Positions 49,491-58,123 of a stretch of DNA of 64,000 nt are shown here, one piece after another. The DNA comes from Maricaulis sp047308265 (GTDB lineage: Bacteria; Pseudomonadota; Alphaproteobacteria; Caulobacterales; Maricaulaceae), in assembly GCF_047308265.1 (NCBI RefSeq), contig NZ_JBKQWY010000008.1, forward strand, positions 180,379 to 244,378. The letters run 5' to 3'. The notes below the pieces were generated by a model. It was given only the letters and a program-made list of their open reading frames with translations, searched no databases and had not been told where the DNA came from. The position numbers and the translations under genes are program-made. Each line of letters opens with the position of its first letter. The first letter of the stretch is position 1.

Positions 49491-50497
49491 TGGCTCAGCA
49501 CCCGCAACAGATGGGCGCGGACACGACGTGCCATGTCCGCTGTCATCGGACCCAGAACCCCCTCCCCCCCGGGAGGAATATGAGCCGTGACATCATCGCC
49601 CGCATTGAACACGTAGTGGTCGAACATCTCCCTCCAATGCGCCCGGTCGGCGGCCGACAGGTCCCGGATCGACATCATCGCCAGATGCAACGCCTCCTGG
49701 GGCTGGCCGAGATAGCGCGGCGTATCGCGCCACCAGAAATTGACCAGAATATTGAAGCCGTCCAGCGCCTCGACCTGGTGCCACCACTGGCTGGGAATGA
49801 AGATCGCATCCCCCGGTTCCAGCTCGGCGGTCTGGGCCGCGTCGAGCGCACGGGTATAGTTCGGGAAGCGCTCGGGATCGGGATTGTGGAAATCGACCAA
49901 GCTCACCGGACGACCCGCCGGCGTATTGTCGACCGGACCGAGGTAGAGATTGGCGAACTGGTCGGGCGGAAACAGCGTGAAACGCCGGCGCCCCGCGGCC
50001 ACCACGGCCATGTTGTCAGGAAAATCATTATGCGCCGAGACCCGCGTCCGTGTGCCGATCCAGATGCTTCTGAGCATGTCCGGGGCCGTCAGCCCGTCGA
50101 TCACATGCGTGTCCGCCAGGCCGGTAAAATGCGTCTCCAGGTCGATAGAGCCCATATAGACGATCGGCTGATGATCCTCATGCTCGCAATCGGCAAGGGT
50201 GTTGAGGATATCGCCCAGACGTCGACGTTCCGTACGGATATTCATCGACATATCGTCATTATAGGTGATCCAGCCGCCCGCCTCGCGAGGGCCCTCTGTC
50301 ACGACAAAAGAGCGTTCGACGTGATGGTCCAGCAAGACCTGGCGGGCCGCCGAGGAGGATGTTCGACTCGCCTGCACGAGGGGCCAGTGAGACGCCAGAC
50401 CGCGCACAATGAAAGGCGTGGCAGCGTCCATCTCGGCACGTAGATGATCAATGGGGCCTGGCGGCGCGGTGCGGACAGGCGCGAGGGGCGTCTCCAT
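49487..50497 (-). CDS. Cupin-like (JmjC-type) Fe(II)/2-oxoglutarate oxygenase
   Basis: A 336-residue protein from ATG 50497, with AAGGACGG upstream; ATG 50518 is an alternative that would overlap sapC. The JmjC-like cupin_8 fold has TPFIVRGLASHWPLV, the iron-binding HxD in SAHNDFPDNMAVV and the distal His in PSQWWHQVEALDG. It may hydroxylate a protein or small molecule. Always found beside the SapC and halogenase genes in this locus type, so a joint modification is likely. Coupled to the halogenase gene (4-nt overlap). Confidence 0.85.
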   Translation of the reverse strand: METPLAPVRTAPPGPIDHLRAEMDAATPFIVRGLASHWPLVQASRTSSSAARQVLLDHHVERSFVVTEGPREAGGWITYNDDMSMNIRTERRRLGDILNTLADCEHEDHQPIVYMGSIDLETHFTGLADTHVIDGLTAPDMLRSIWIGTRTRVSAHNDFPDNMAVVAAGRRRFTLFPPDQFANLYLGPVDNTPAGRPVSLVDFHNPDPERFPNYTRALDAAQTAELEPGDAIFIPSQWWHQVEALDGFNILVNFWWRDTPRYLGQPQEALHLAMMSIRDLSAADRAHWREMFDHYVFNAGDDVTAHIPPGGEGVLGPMTADMARRVRAHLLRVLSQ

Positions 50498-50510
50498 CTC
50501 GAACCGTCCT

Positions 50511-51227
50511 TCAAACATGACCCAGACGGGCATTGCGCCGGGCAATCAGATCCTTGAAATGGGCCAGCGAGGCGATCACCATGAAGATCGGCATCAAATG
50601 TCCGCGCTCGTGCAACAAGGCCACATCCGGCGCCGGCAGTGCGGCCAGTCGCTCCTCGTGGATCGTATGGAAGCCGGCCAGCTTGTGCTGGCTGCCATCG
50701 TTGAGCTGGATATCCATCGAAAAGGCTTCCAGCAGTTCAAAATCGGTCAGGGACTGCATGAAGGCGTCGGTCTTGGGAAAGCCCGCATGTACGCGTCCCA
50801 GCTTGTGGGTGACAACGTCCAGAAAGTCAGTCGGCTGTCCGTTTTCGCCGAACAATCGCACGCCATTGGCGTCTCCCACACGCGGGCTCGCCATGTCGAT
50901 GTGGACGCTTGGCCCGCTCTCGGCACTGGCACCACGGCCAATCAGAAACGGACGGATATCCATGCCCAACGGGATATAAGCTGCATCCCAGCCACGGTCA
51001 GTCAGAAACAGGTTCTCACCCTGTTCAAACCCCATCAGGGCCAGCGCATTGAAACGGCCAGAGCTGGGATCCTTCTGGAAAACGATAGGATAATGCGCCT
51101 GCACATCACGGAACTCGTCCGGAAAGGTCACACACACCATTTCACCATCGCCCAGTTCCGCGCGCCGTGACGTGGCGACCCGCAATTCCCGATGATCCTG
51201 GCTAGATAAGGCGGTGTGTTGTGACAT
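50511..51227 (-). CDS. SapC family protein
   Basis: A 238-residue protein with the SapC pattern: HYPIVFQKDPSSGRFNALAL, MGFEQGENLFLTDRGWDAAY, IPLGMDIRPFLIG, LFGENGQPTDFLDVV and the LLEAFSMDIQLNDGSQHKLA block. SapC is named after an S-layer-associated protein of Campylobacter; here it accompanies a TonB receptor. Its role is unclear. The gap to the receptor gene contains an intra-operon hairpin (51322-51347). Confidence 0.88.
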   Translation of the reverse strand: MSQHTALSSQDHRELRVATSRRAELGDGEMVCVTFPDEFRDVQAHYPIVFQKDPSSGRFNALALMGFEQGENLFLTDRGWDAAYIPLGMDIRPFLIGRGASAESGPSVHIDMASPRVGDANGVRLFGENGQPTDFLDVVTHKLGRVHAGFPKTDAFMQSLTDFELLEAFSMDIQLNDGSQHKLAGFHTIHEERLAALPAPDVALLHERGHLMPIFMVIASLAHFKDLIARRNARLGHV

Positions 51228-51321
51228 GTCTCTTCCCCGTATTGTTGGCTGATTATTCTTGCCGGCAAGCGGGAAGTATCACGCGAAACCGGTCGCCCCG
51301 CCAGCCTTTGCGGAGCGGGTT

Positions 51322-51347
51322 GGCGGGGGTGGATCAGGACCCCCGCC
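51322..51347 (-). terminator. Hairpin between the glucan receptor gene and sapC
   Basis: GGCGGGGGT (51322-51330) and ACCCCCGCC (51339-51347), a perfect 9-bp stem. A second stem, GAAGCCC/GGGCTTC (51355-51370), lies nearer the receptor stop. No T-run follows, so these are probably mRNA-stabilising or partial terminators that would leave more receptor message than downstream message. Confidence 0.55.
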
Positions 51348-51375
51348 GCACCTTGAAGCCCAGGGGCTTCGGGGA

Positions 51376-54339
51376 CTAGTAGGTGTAACGTGCCCCGAAC
51401 ATGTACCGGGCTCCGCCATCGAAGGCGAAGAAGGCCGTGTTCGGATGCCGGCGATGTCCGCGGAAATTCTCGTTGGTGAGATTGATACCCTCAACGAAGA
51501 CGGTCAGACCGTCGCGGAATTCATAGCTGGCATTCGCATCGATCTGGCCATAGGCCTCACGATAGAACGGGTTGGGGCCATTGCCGGCGAGATATTCATC
51601 GCGCCAGTTATAGGCAATTCGGGCCTGCAATCCGTCCTTGTCGTAGAAACCGATCAGATTGGCACTGTCGCTCAGCCCGGTCAGGGTGAACTGGGTCACG
51701 GTCCACGGCTGGGTATTGTCGAACTCCACGTCGCCATCAACGATCGTGTAGTTGGCGATCATGCCGAAGCCGCTCTCCCCGAAGGTGTGCTGCAACGCGA
51801 TTTCCCAGCCCTTGAGCTCGGCCGTCTCTTCGCTGTTGACCGGCACATTCACACGGAAGTTCACAAACGGATCCTGACCGTCCACACCGAAGATCTGACC
51901 AGTGGTGAAGCCCAGGCTATTGGTCCCCGTCGCGTTAAAGGTGCTGGGGTCCGCATTGTCGAAGATCCACTGACGGATATCAGACGTGGTCGCCCCTGCG
52001 CCCAGTGCGGCGACAGCCGCATCAACCCGTGCACCCAGCCCCGGGTGAGGCAGGCTGAAGGCCGCGACATCCACAAGGTCGGAACTGATGAAGTTCTCGA
52101 CGTTCTTGTGGAAATAGCCGATCGAGAAATAGCTGTCCTCGCCGTAATACCACTCGGCCGAGAAATCCCAGTTCTCCGACTCGAACGGCAGCAGGCCCGG
52201 ATCGCCCTGGCTACCCGTACCGCCACCGATACGGAACAGCTGATCCACGGTCTGGCCACCCTGCATCAGATTATAGGCCGGACGGGTGATGGACTGGCTG
52301 TAGGACGCCCGCAAGACGACATCCTCGCGCACCTCGATATCGAAATCGACAGCAGGCAGCCAGTAATCATACTCGCCCTGCAGGGAGGTGAAGTCCTGGG
52401 AACCGTCGAAGATGAGACCGTATTCATTGTCGGCCACCCATTGGGTCCCGATCGGAATCGGCACCAGAGCCGCAGAGTCGATCTCGGTTTCCTCATAACG
52501 CACACCGGCGACCAGATTGGCCGGGCGGTCAAACAGGTCGAACCCGAAATCAGCCTGGAAATAGGCCGCCGTCGTGGTTTCCTCGATCCGGCGATCCGTC
52601 GTGTACGGAGCCAGACAATTGCCGGTGCCACCGCAGGGAGCGGAGATACCCTCGATGATCTGAACCATGCGCGGAATATCAAAGGCCAGCAGCGACTGGA
52701 TCATGCGCGGATCATCGCTGCCCGACAGATCGGAGAAGGCCGACGGCAAGTCCCGCTCATAGAAGATATCATCCGGGATATCCGCGGCGGTTCCATTGCC
52801 GCCCCACAAATCCTGCTGGATGAAGCCGAATGCGGACCGGACCTGGTTTTCCAGACGTTCGACACCAAAATCGAGGCTGTCGACAAAACCGATATCCGGC
52901 TGATAGCTGGCCATGAACCGGGTCTGCTGGATTTCCGAGCTCTGGAAGGCATTGCGGAACGCGTTACCGGTCGCGAAACGCTGGGCCGGGTCCTCGACAT
53001 CCACACCCGCAGGTTCTGTATAATACAGGACCGGCAGATCATTGGAGAAATCAATACCCTGGGTCTGCAGGCCGAAGACAGCCGTGCCCAGCGAGATGCT
53101 GGTGCCCAGATTATTGTTCGGGCGGCTTTCCGCGCTGGAGTCATGATAATCCAGCGTGAAGGTCAGATTGTCCCGGGCGGCCCATTCGAGGTTGAAGCCC
53201 AGGCTTTCATTTTCTGACAGATTCTCTGTCAGCGCGCCGGAGTAAGACAGATCGCTCGGCCCCGCCCCGAAATCTTCCTCATAGAAGATCGGACCCGCAA
53301 CCGGACCATCCGTCCAGGCGCTGGATGTATTGCCATGGTTGAACCAGATGCCGACTGAATTGGTCCGCACTTCCGACACGCTCTGGGAATAGGTGTAGTC
53401 CAGCGTGCCTGTCAGGCTTTCGATCGGGCGGAATTGCAGGGTCAGCTGCCCATTGATCCGTTCGCGTGTAATGTCGGAGAGATCATAGGATCCGTTCTGC
53501 GGTACAGCATAGACATCATTGGGGCCGGGACGATTGGTGATATTCGCCGCCCCGGGTGTTCCCGGCTGAGCTAGCGAACCCCAGTTATTCTCTGAACCCA
53601 GATACCCGTCACGCCAGCCGATATTGGCCTGGGCGATCGACGATTGCCGTTCCTGGTAAGAGCCGGACAGGGCGACACCAAAGCGGTCATCCGCAAACGT
53701 GTCGCTGTATAGCATGGAGACTTCTGGCGTGACCGTCTCGTCTTCCAGCTGGGTTGTGTCATAGACCCCCTTAAAACCGGCTGTGAAATGCAGGCCCGGC
53801 GCCTCCAGCGGGCGTGTCGTGGAGATATTGAGCACCGAACCGATACCGCCGGTGGGCAGGGTCACATTGGTGGTCTTGTAGACTTGGACACCGGAAATGC
53901 CTTCCGAGGCCAGATTACCGAAGTCAAACGACCGTGACGACGGCGGGCTGGCGCCATCGCCCAGAGACGAGGTGGGCATCTGGCGACCGTTCAACGTCAC
54001 CAGGTTGAACTCGGGACCAAAACCGCGAACGGTGACTGTCGCCCCTTCGCCATTATTGCGCTCGATGGACACACCAGTGATCCGCTGCAGCGATTCAGCC
54101 AAGTTGGTGTCCGGGAATTTCCCGATGTCTTCAGCGGAAATCGCGTCGACCACACCCTGGGCCTCGCGTTTGATATTCATGGATGCCTGAAGACTCTGGC
54201 GGATGCCGCGCACGATGATGACATCGCCATTGGCCTCTTCATCACCGTCCTGGGCCAGCGCCCCTGCCCCTGTCGCGCAGGACAGCGCCAGGACGGACGC
54301 GCCCAGCTTCAAGAAATCTGGTGTTCGATAGGACTTCAT
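51376..54339 (-). CDS. TonB-dependent receptor, glucan locus
   Basis: A 987-residue receptor from ATG 54339, preceded by AGGGGAGAGA. Signal peptide (LKLGASVLALSCATGAGALA); then GDVIIVRGIRQSLQASMNIK, the plug segment AISAEDIGKFPDTNLAESLQ and RITGVSIERNNGEGATVTVR. The FPDTNLAESLQRITGVSI signature marks the Caulobacter MalA-like class that imports maltodextrins and other oligosaccharides. The barrel ends GARYMFGARYTY. Probable import of beta-glucan oligosaccharides. First gene of the unit controlled by the LacI regulator. Confidence 0.93.
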   Translation of the reverse strand: MKSYRTPDFLKLGASVLALSCATGAGALAQDGDEEANGDVIIVRGIRQSLQASMNIKREAQGVVDAISAEDIGKFPDTNLAESLQRITGVSIERNNGEGATVTVRGFGPEFNLVTLNGRQMPTSSLGDGASPPSSRSFDFGNLASEGISGVQVYKTTNVTLPTGGIGSVLNISTTRPLEAPGLHFTAGFKGVYDTTQLEDETVTPEVSMLYSDTFADDRFGVALSGSYQERQSSIAQANIGWRDGYLGSENNWGSLAQPGTPGAANITNRPGPNDVYAVPQNGSYDLSDITRERINGQLTLQFRPIESLTGTLDYTYSQSVSEVRTNSVGIWFNHGNTSSAWTDGPVAGPIFYEEDFGAGPSDLSYSGALTENLSENESLGFNLEWAARDNLTFTLDYHDSSAESRPNNNLGTSISLGTAVFGLQTQGIDFSNDLPVLYYTEPAGVDVEDPAQRFATGNAFRNAFQSSEIQQTRFMASYQPDIGFVDSLDFGVERLENQVRSAFGFIQQDLWGGNGTAADIPDDIFYERDLPSAFSDLSGSDDPRMIQSLLAFDIPRMVQIIEGISAPCGGTGNCLAPYTTDRRIEETTTAAYFQADFGFDLFDRPANLVAGVRYEETEIDSAALVPIPIGTQWVADNEYGLIFDGSQDFTSLQGEYDYWLPAVDFDIEVREDVVLRASYSQSITRPAYNLMQGGQTVDQLFRIGGGTGSQGDPGLLPFESENWDFSAEWYYGEDSYFSIGYFHKNVENFISSDLVDVAAFSLPHPGLGARVDAAVAALGAGATTSDIRQWIFDNADPSTFNATGTNSLGFTTGQIFGVDGQDPFVNFRVNVPVNSEETAELKGWEIALQHTFGESGFGMIANYTIVDGDVEFDNTQPWTVTQFTLTGLSDSANLIGFYDKDGLQARIAYNWRDEYLAGNGPNPFYREAYGQIDANASYEFRDGLTVFVEGINLTNENFRGHRRHPNTAFFAFDGGARYMFGARYTY

Positions 54340-54379
54340 TGTCTCTCCCCTCTGGAACCGACCTGTCTGCCGCAAGTCG

Positions 54380-54473
54380 TGTCCCACTAGGAAGACATTA
54401 TATGTCCCCTACCGTCAATTCATTTTGTCCCGCAGCCCGATAAAGGGACGCCTTATTGTCCCGTGCATGTCCC
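54380..54473. promoter_or_regulatory. Array of five TGTCCC motifs in the receptor promoter
   Basis: TGTCCC occurs at 54380, 54403, 54426, 54457 and 54468. The first three are exactly 23 nt apart (about two helical turns), all in the same orientation, between the receptor start and lacI. A related inverted half-site GGGACG is at 54445. The LacI-type repressor next door also has an inverted TTGTCC/GGACAA site upstream of its own gene, so this hexamer is probably its half-site. Confidence 0.5.
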
Positions 54474-54483
54474 GTTTGTGTGA

Positions 54484-55512
54484 CTATTCTGCCGCATCTG
54501 CGTGTAAAACCGGTTTTGTCGAGTCACGAACAATCAAGTTATGGGGAATCACCGTGATGCCCGACGCCTCACTGTCCCCTTCAGTGGACAAAACCTGGTC
54601 CAGCGCGACCCGGGCCATGACATCATAGGGCTGCGCAATCGTCGTCAGTTCGGGCCAGACCGTCTGTGAGATCTGGGAATCATCAAAGCCGGCCACCGAG
54701 ACATCACCCGGGACAGACAGCCCCAAACTCTTGGCCAACAGGATCACAGCCGCCGCCATTTCATCATTGGAGGCAAAGATGGCGGTTGGGCGGTCACGTC
54801 GATCGAGTAGTTTTCGTGCCTGCTGCATCGCCGTCTTGAACGAGAAATCCGCTGTGACGGTCAGGCTTTCATCCGGCAGGGCCAGCCCACGCATGGCATA
54901 GGCCTCTTCGAAACCCTGGCGGCGCAACAGGGTCGCGACGTGACCCGATCGCCCGGCGACAAAACCAATCCGGCGATGTCCCAGGTCCAGCAAATGTTGG
55001 GTCATCTCCATCGCTGCGTGGCGATCATCCATCGCCAAAGACTGCATGCCCGAGACCGGACGGGACGGGGAAATCAAGGCCGAGCGAATTCCGCGGGCCT
55101 TCACAAGGGCCTGAATTTCATAGGAATCACACAATGGCGGCACAAGGATCAAACGGGTGACACCGGAGCGATCGAGAAACCCCTCCACCTGGCGCGCCCA
55201 TTCCGCACTTGTCTCGTCAAAGGCTTCGACAACCAGGTAGCGCGACCGTTCCTGACAGGCATTCAACAGGGCCTGGTACAGGCTGACCTGATAGCCCGCA
55301 TCCGGATCGCCAAACAACACCCCGATACCCGGATTGCCATGGGTGGGAATAACGTCCGGACTATCGGCGGATTGGGCATAACCCAGCTCCGCCATTGCGG
55401 TTTCGATACGCTTTCGCATCCGGTCAGAGATATTGGGATGTCCATGAATCATCCGGGACACGGTCTTGCGGGACACACCGGCCCGCGCCGCGATATCATT
55501 AATGCGTCCCAT
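54484..55512 (-). CDS. LacI-family transcriptional regulator
   Basis: A 342-residue protein from ATG 55512, preceded by AAGGAGA. HTH: INDIAARAGVSRKTVSRMIH, hinge ISDRMRKRIETAMAELGYAQ. The periplasmic-binding-protein-like effector domain has GIGVLFGDPDAGYQVSLYQA, RRIGFVAGRSGH and FASNDEMAAAVILLAKSLGL. It probably binds a sugar from glucan breakdown. It is transcribed in the same direction as, and upstream of, the receptor operon. Likely represses it through the TGTCCC sites. Confidence 0.92.
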   Translation of the reverse strand: MGRINDIAARAGVSRKTVSRMIHGHPNISDRMRKRIETAMAELGYAQSADSPDVIPTHGNPGIGVLFGDPDAGYQVSLYQALLNACQERSRYLVVEAFDETSAEWARQVEGFLDRSGVTRLILVPPLCDSYEIQALVKARGIRSALISPSRPVSGMQSLAMDDRHAAMEMTQHLLDLGHRRIGFVAGRSGHVATLLRRQGFEEAYAMRGLALPDESLTVTADFSFKTAMQQARKLLDRRDRPTAIFASNDEMAAAVILLAKSLGLSVPGDVSVAGFDDSQISQTVWPELTTIAQPYDVMARVALDQVLSTEGDSEASGITVIPHNLIVRDSTKPVLHADAAE

Positions 55513-55605
55513 ACTGATCTCCTTACCCGAGTGTCTTGTCCGACTGTCTGTCCCGGTTTTCATGGCCCGAATGACAAGATCCGGCCGGGCGACAGTCGAA
55601 CCACC

Positions 55606-55623
55606 TTGTCCCATCTAGGACAA
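55606..55623. promoter_or_regulatory. Inverted repeat TTGTCC-N6-GGACAA upstream of lacI
   Basis: TTGTCC (55606-55611) and GGACAA (55618-55623). Further GGACAA half-sites lie at 55701-55706 and 55719-55724. It is probably the autoregulatory operator of the LacI-type gene. Confidence 0.5.
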
Positions 55624-55770
55624 TTTCCGGTTCGGATGCAATACGTGCTTGTGTGAAGAATTATATAGAATGTTAGCGAAAACATCCCGTTTCGCCCGTG
55701 GGACAAGGCGTTTCCGCAGGACAATTGGGGCGATCACTTTTGATGACGGACCGGATCGCCCCGAACGTGC

Positions 55771-56391
55771 TCAGGGCTCAAGACGCGCCTCTGGCCCCAC
55801 GCCCTCGCGCGTGTCCAGCTCTGTTCCATTATGCACGAGACGGGTCATCCACGGCAGCGGGTTTCGCAAGGCATGGTGCGCCATACACGCGCCCTCCGCC
55901 TCGGCCAGCAGGGCCTGAACGCGCTCTGGCGGTTCGGGGCTGTCAATGATCACATGGCTCTCAATCCCCTCACACGCCCCTTCGGTCGTATGGCCCAGAT
56001 CGCGCATGGTCGACAGATTGGTCATAAAACGCATGCGCTGCTCGATCTTCATCGATGTGATCTCGATCTTGCGGGCCGTGAGGATGTCCGTGAGATGGGT
56101 CAGCAGACAAAACGCGATCCCGGCCGAGAAGAAGGCCAGCGGCGGCGGCGCCGTATCATCGCCCACCGGTTTTTGCTCGTCACAATAGAGCTTGGCCGGG
56201 CTGAAGCCGGGGATGTTCACCTGCACCACACCGCTCTTTTTCTGACGGTCATGCGCTTCGGCCACCACATTCACCTCAAAATGCAGCGGTTCGGGCGGGC
56301 GCCCCTTTTTAAACGGGCTTTGTTCAAACTGGGTGATGTCCGGCACGTCTGTGCCCCGCTCTCCCACCTGGAAACTCTCCTGATCCGACAT
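55771..56391 (-). CDS. OsmC family peroxidase-like protein
   Basis: A 206-residue protein. Conserved OsmC elements: DDTAPPPLAFFSAGIAFCLL (first redox Cys), the middle helix TDILTARKIEITSMKIEQRM, IDSPEPPERVQALLAEAEGA followed by CMAHHAL (second Cys). Two Cys at the family positions indicate thiol-dependent reduction of organic peroxides. The N-terminal about 35 residues extend beyond the core. It is divergent from the Lrp-type regulator gene, which may control it. Confidence 0.85.
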   Translation of the reverse strand: MSDQESFQVGERGTDVPDITQFEQSPFKKGRPPEPLHFEVNVVAEAHDRQKKSGVVQVNIPGFSPAKLYCDEQKPVGDDTAPPPLAFFSAGIAFCLLTHLTDILTARKIEITSMKIEQRMRFMTNLSTMRDLGHTTEGACEGIESHVIIDSPEPPERVQALLAEAEGACMAHHALRNPLPWMTRLVHNGTELDTREGVGPEARLEP

Positions 56392-56462
56392 GGCCGTCTC
56401 CCTCTGGCTGACCCCTACCGGATTACCATGACGCTGATGGTGCTTCCCGCCGTTTTCGGCTC

Positions 56463-56491
56463 ATATCACCCCAGAATCGGTGTATATCACC
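56463..56491. promoter_or_regulatory. Candidate Lrp-type binding sites
   Basis: ATATCACC occurs at 56463-56470 and 56484-56491, 21 nt apart on one helical face; the second lies in the near-palindrome GGTG-TATAT-CACC (56479-56491). They lie between the divergent OsmC and Lrp-type genes, just before the lrp RBS. Autoregulation is common for Lrp/AsnC proteins. Confidence 0.4.
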
Positions 56492-56522
56492 ACCATTGGC
56501 CTCATTTCAGGAGATATGCGCC

Positions 56523-56984
56523 ATGACGCTGGATGCCCAGGACCGCCGCTTGCTGAATCTGCTCCAGACCGAGGGGCGGCTGTCCATGGTCGAGCTGGCA
56601 CGCCGCGCCAATCTTTCCGAAACAACCTGTCTGAGGCGTGTGCGCAGTCTGGAAGCGGCGGGCATCCTCACTGGCTATCGCGCCGAGATCGATCCGGTCG
56701 CCGCCGGGTTTCACGTCACGGCCTTTATTCAGGTCAGCCTCGACCAGCGCGTGGAAGCCGCCAGTGATGTCTTCAAACAGGCCGTCGAACGCGAAGACTG
56801 GGTGCTGGAATGTTATTCCGTGGCCGGAACCTATGACCACCTGCTCAAGGTCATCGCCCCGGACAATCAGGCCCTGGCGCAGTTTGTCCTCAAACGCCTG
56901 GCCACCTATGAGAGCGTGCGCGATTTCCAGACCGTCTTCGTGTTGGACACGGTGAAATGCCAGCGCGTGGTGCCGTCGATCTGA
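56523..56984 (+). CDS. Lrp/AsnC family transcriptional regulator
   Basis: A 153-residue protein from ATG 56523, with CAGGAGA upstream. N-terminal HTH (LDAQDRRLLNLLQTEGRLSM, ARRANLSETTCLRRVRSLEA) and the C-terminal RAM/ligand domain (AGFHVTAFIQVSLDQRVEAA, VLECYSVAGTYDHLLKVIA, VRDFQTVFVLDTVK). It resembles the feast/famine regulators that sense amino acids. The 3' part from residue 24, plus its terminator, is repeated at the right end of the window (63531-63992). Confidence 0.92.
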   Translation: MTLDAQDRRLLNLLQTEGRLSMVELARRANLSETTCLRRVRSLEAAGILTGYRAEIDPVAAGFHVTAFIQVSLDQRVEAASDVFKQAVEREDWVLECYSVAGTYDHLLKVIAPDNQALAQFVLKRLATYESVRDFQTVFVLDTVKCQRVVPSI

Positions 56985-57065
56985 AACAGACGAGCTGAGG
57001 GGTTCACGGCTCGAGACGGATAGGTCTGGGAAAGACAAAACCCCGCCAGGCGAGCCTGACGGGGT
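56591..57065. repeat. Left copy of direct repeat (lrp 3' part plus terminator)
   Basis: It matches 63531-63992: 380 of 394 nt are identical over the coding part (56591-56984), and the shared terminator follows after a short, more diverged spacer with 13 nt of net length difference. The two copies flank about 6.5 kb of DNA. Confidence 0.85.
57040..57065 (-). terminator. Terminator between lrp and the GDPD gene
   Basis: ACCCCGCCAGG (57040-57050), loop CGAG, CCTGACGGGGT (57055-57065), with one mismatch. On the minus strand it is followed by TTTTGTCTTT, so it mainly ends the GDPD transcript, and it may also act on lrp. A copy occurs at 63967-63992. Confidence 0.75.
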
Positions 57066-57116
57066 GGTGTTGGGTGCTCCAGCGAATAGCCGACTGAAAC
57101 GTCTTGCCTTAGCGCG

Positions 57117-58058
57117 CTAGTGTGCGGCGCGAACAATCAGGCACGGGCTTTGGCCATCCAGCCCGAGAAAATCGGGACGCAACCCTTTTGCATCGAGGAT
57201 AGCCAGCGTGCGTTCGGGCTGGTCGGTCTGGATGATATCTACCTCGGCAGCCAACAATCGATCCAATGCAGTTTGACTGCCTTGCGCCAAAAACTCGTCG
57301 ACCCGTCCAAGTGCGTTCAACCAATTGCTGGAATTTCTCTGGTCCAATGCGCGCGCAAGATCCGCATTGGCGTAGCTGTCGCGCAGATGAATAACTTCAA
57401 TCTCGAACCGGTCGGAATAGTCCTGCGCCGCCGCAAGCGTGCGCGCGAGCGGCATGATCTGCACCCCAGGCTGTAACTGCCTCAACTGCGCCAACACCTC
57501 TAAATCACCGTGATAAAAGAGCACTTGATCGAGGTGGGAATGCCTCTCAACACTCGCCAGGACAGGAGCAAGCTCACTGACCTTGAGATCAATATCGACG
57601 ATGACACGGTCGGCTGCGCGACCCAGGGCTTGGTCCAGTGTCGGAATAGTCATGTCTGACACCTGGCCATCGGGCATCAACAACCGCAATCTCTGAAGAT
57701 CGTCAAACATCCATTCATCGAGACGCCCTTGGCCGGTGGTTGTCCGGTCCAGTGTGCTGTCATGCATGAGAACCGGGACACCATCAGCTGTCAGGCGAAC
57801 ATCAAGTTCCACAATGTCAACACCCAACTCCACAGCCCGGTCAATCGACGCCAGGGAGTTTTCTGGCACAGTCAGATGGGCTCCCCGGTGCGCGGCGACC
57901 AAGACCCGTCGTGTTTCGTGATCAGTCATGGATTGAGCGACAAGGTCAGCACGGCAGACAATTCTATCGGCAGCTGCGTTGCCCTCGGCATGCGTTACAC
58001 CCGCAATGGCCATTGCGGCGATAGAACCTGTCAGACTCAGGATTGCAATTGTTTTCAT
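57117..58058 (-). CDS. Glycerophosphodiester phosphodiesterase, periplasmic
   Basis: A 313-residue protein with a signal peptide (MKTIAILSLTGSIAAMAIAG, ending near HAEG). GDPD TIM-barrel motifs: LVAAHRGAHLTVPENSLASI (catalytic His, Asn), ELDVRLTADGVPVLMHDSTL (Glu-x-Asp metal ligands and the second His) and VIVDIDLKVSE. It hydrolyses glycerophosphodiesters, releasing glycerol-3-phosphate and an alcohol. Transcribed in the same direction as the upstream TonB receptor gene (58124-60790), 66 nt apart, so probably one operon in the lrp-bounded island. Confidence 0.9.
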   Translation of the reverse strand: MKTIAILSLTGSIAAMAIAGVTHAEGNAAADRIVCRADLVAQSMTDHETRRVLVAAHRGAHLTVPENSLASIDRAVELGVDIVELDVRLTADGVPVLMHDSTLDRTTTGQGRLDEWMFDDLQRLRLLMPDGQVSDMTIPTLDQALGRAADRVIVDIDLKVSELAPVLASVERHSHLDQVLFYHGDLEVLAQLRQLQPGVQIMPLARTLAAAQDYSDRFEIEVIHLRDSYANADLARALDQRNSSNWLNALGRVDEFLAQGSQTALDRLLAAEVDIIQTDQPERTLAILDAKGLRPDFLGLDGQSPCLIVRAAH

Positions 58059-58123
58059 TGTTTAATCCTAGCATTGGCGGCGGGGCATGCCCCGCCGCAC
58101 GGTATTTTGCAAATCGGGCTCTC

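Noticed and set aside
51259..53217. 652-codon plus-strand frame opposite the glucan TonB receptor
   Set aside because: Antisense shadow of a gene with clear homology. Ile/Arg/Gly-rich with no domain.
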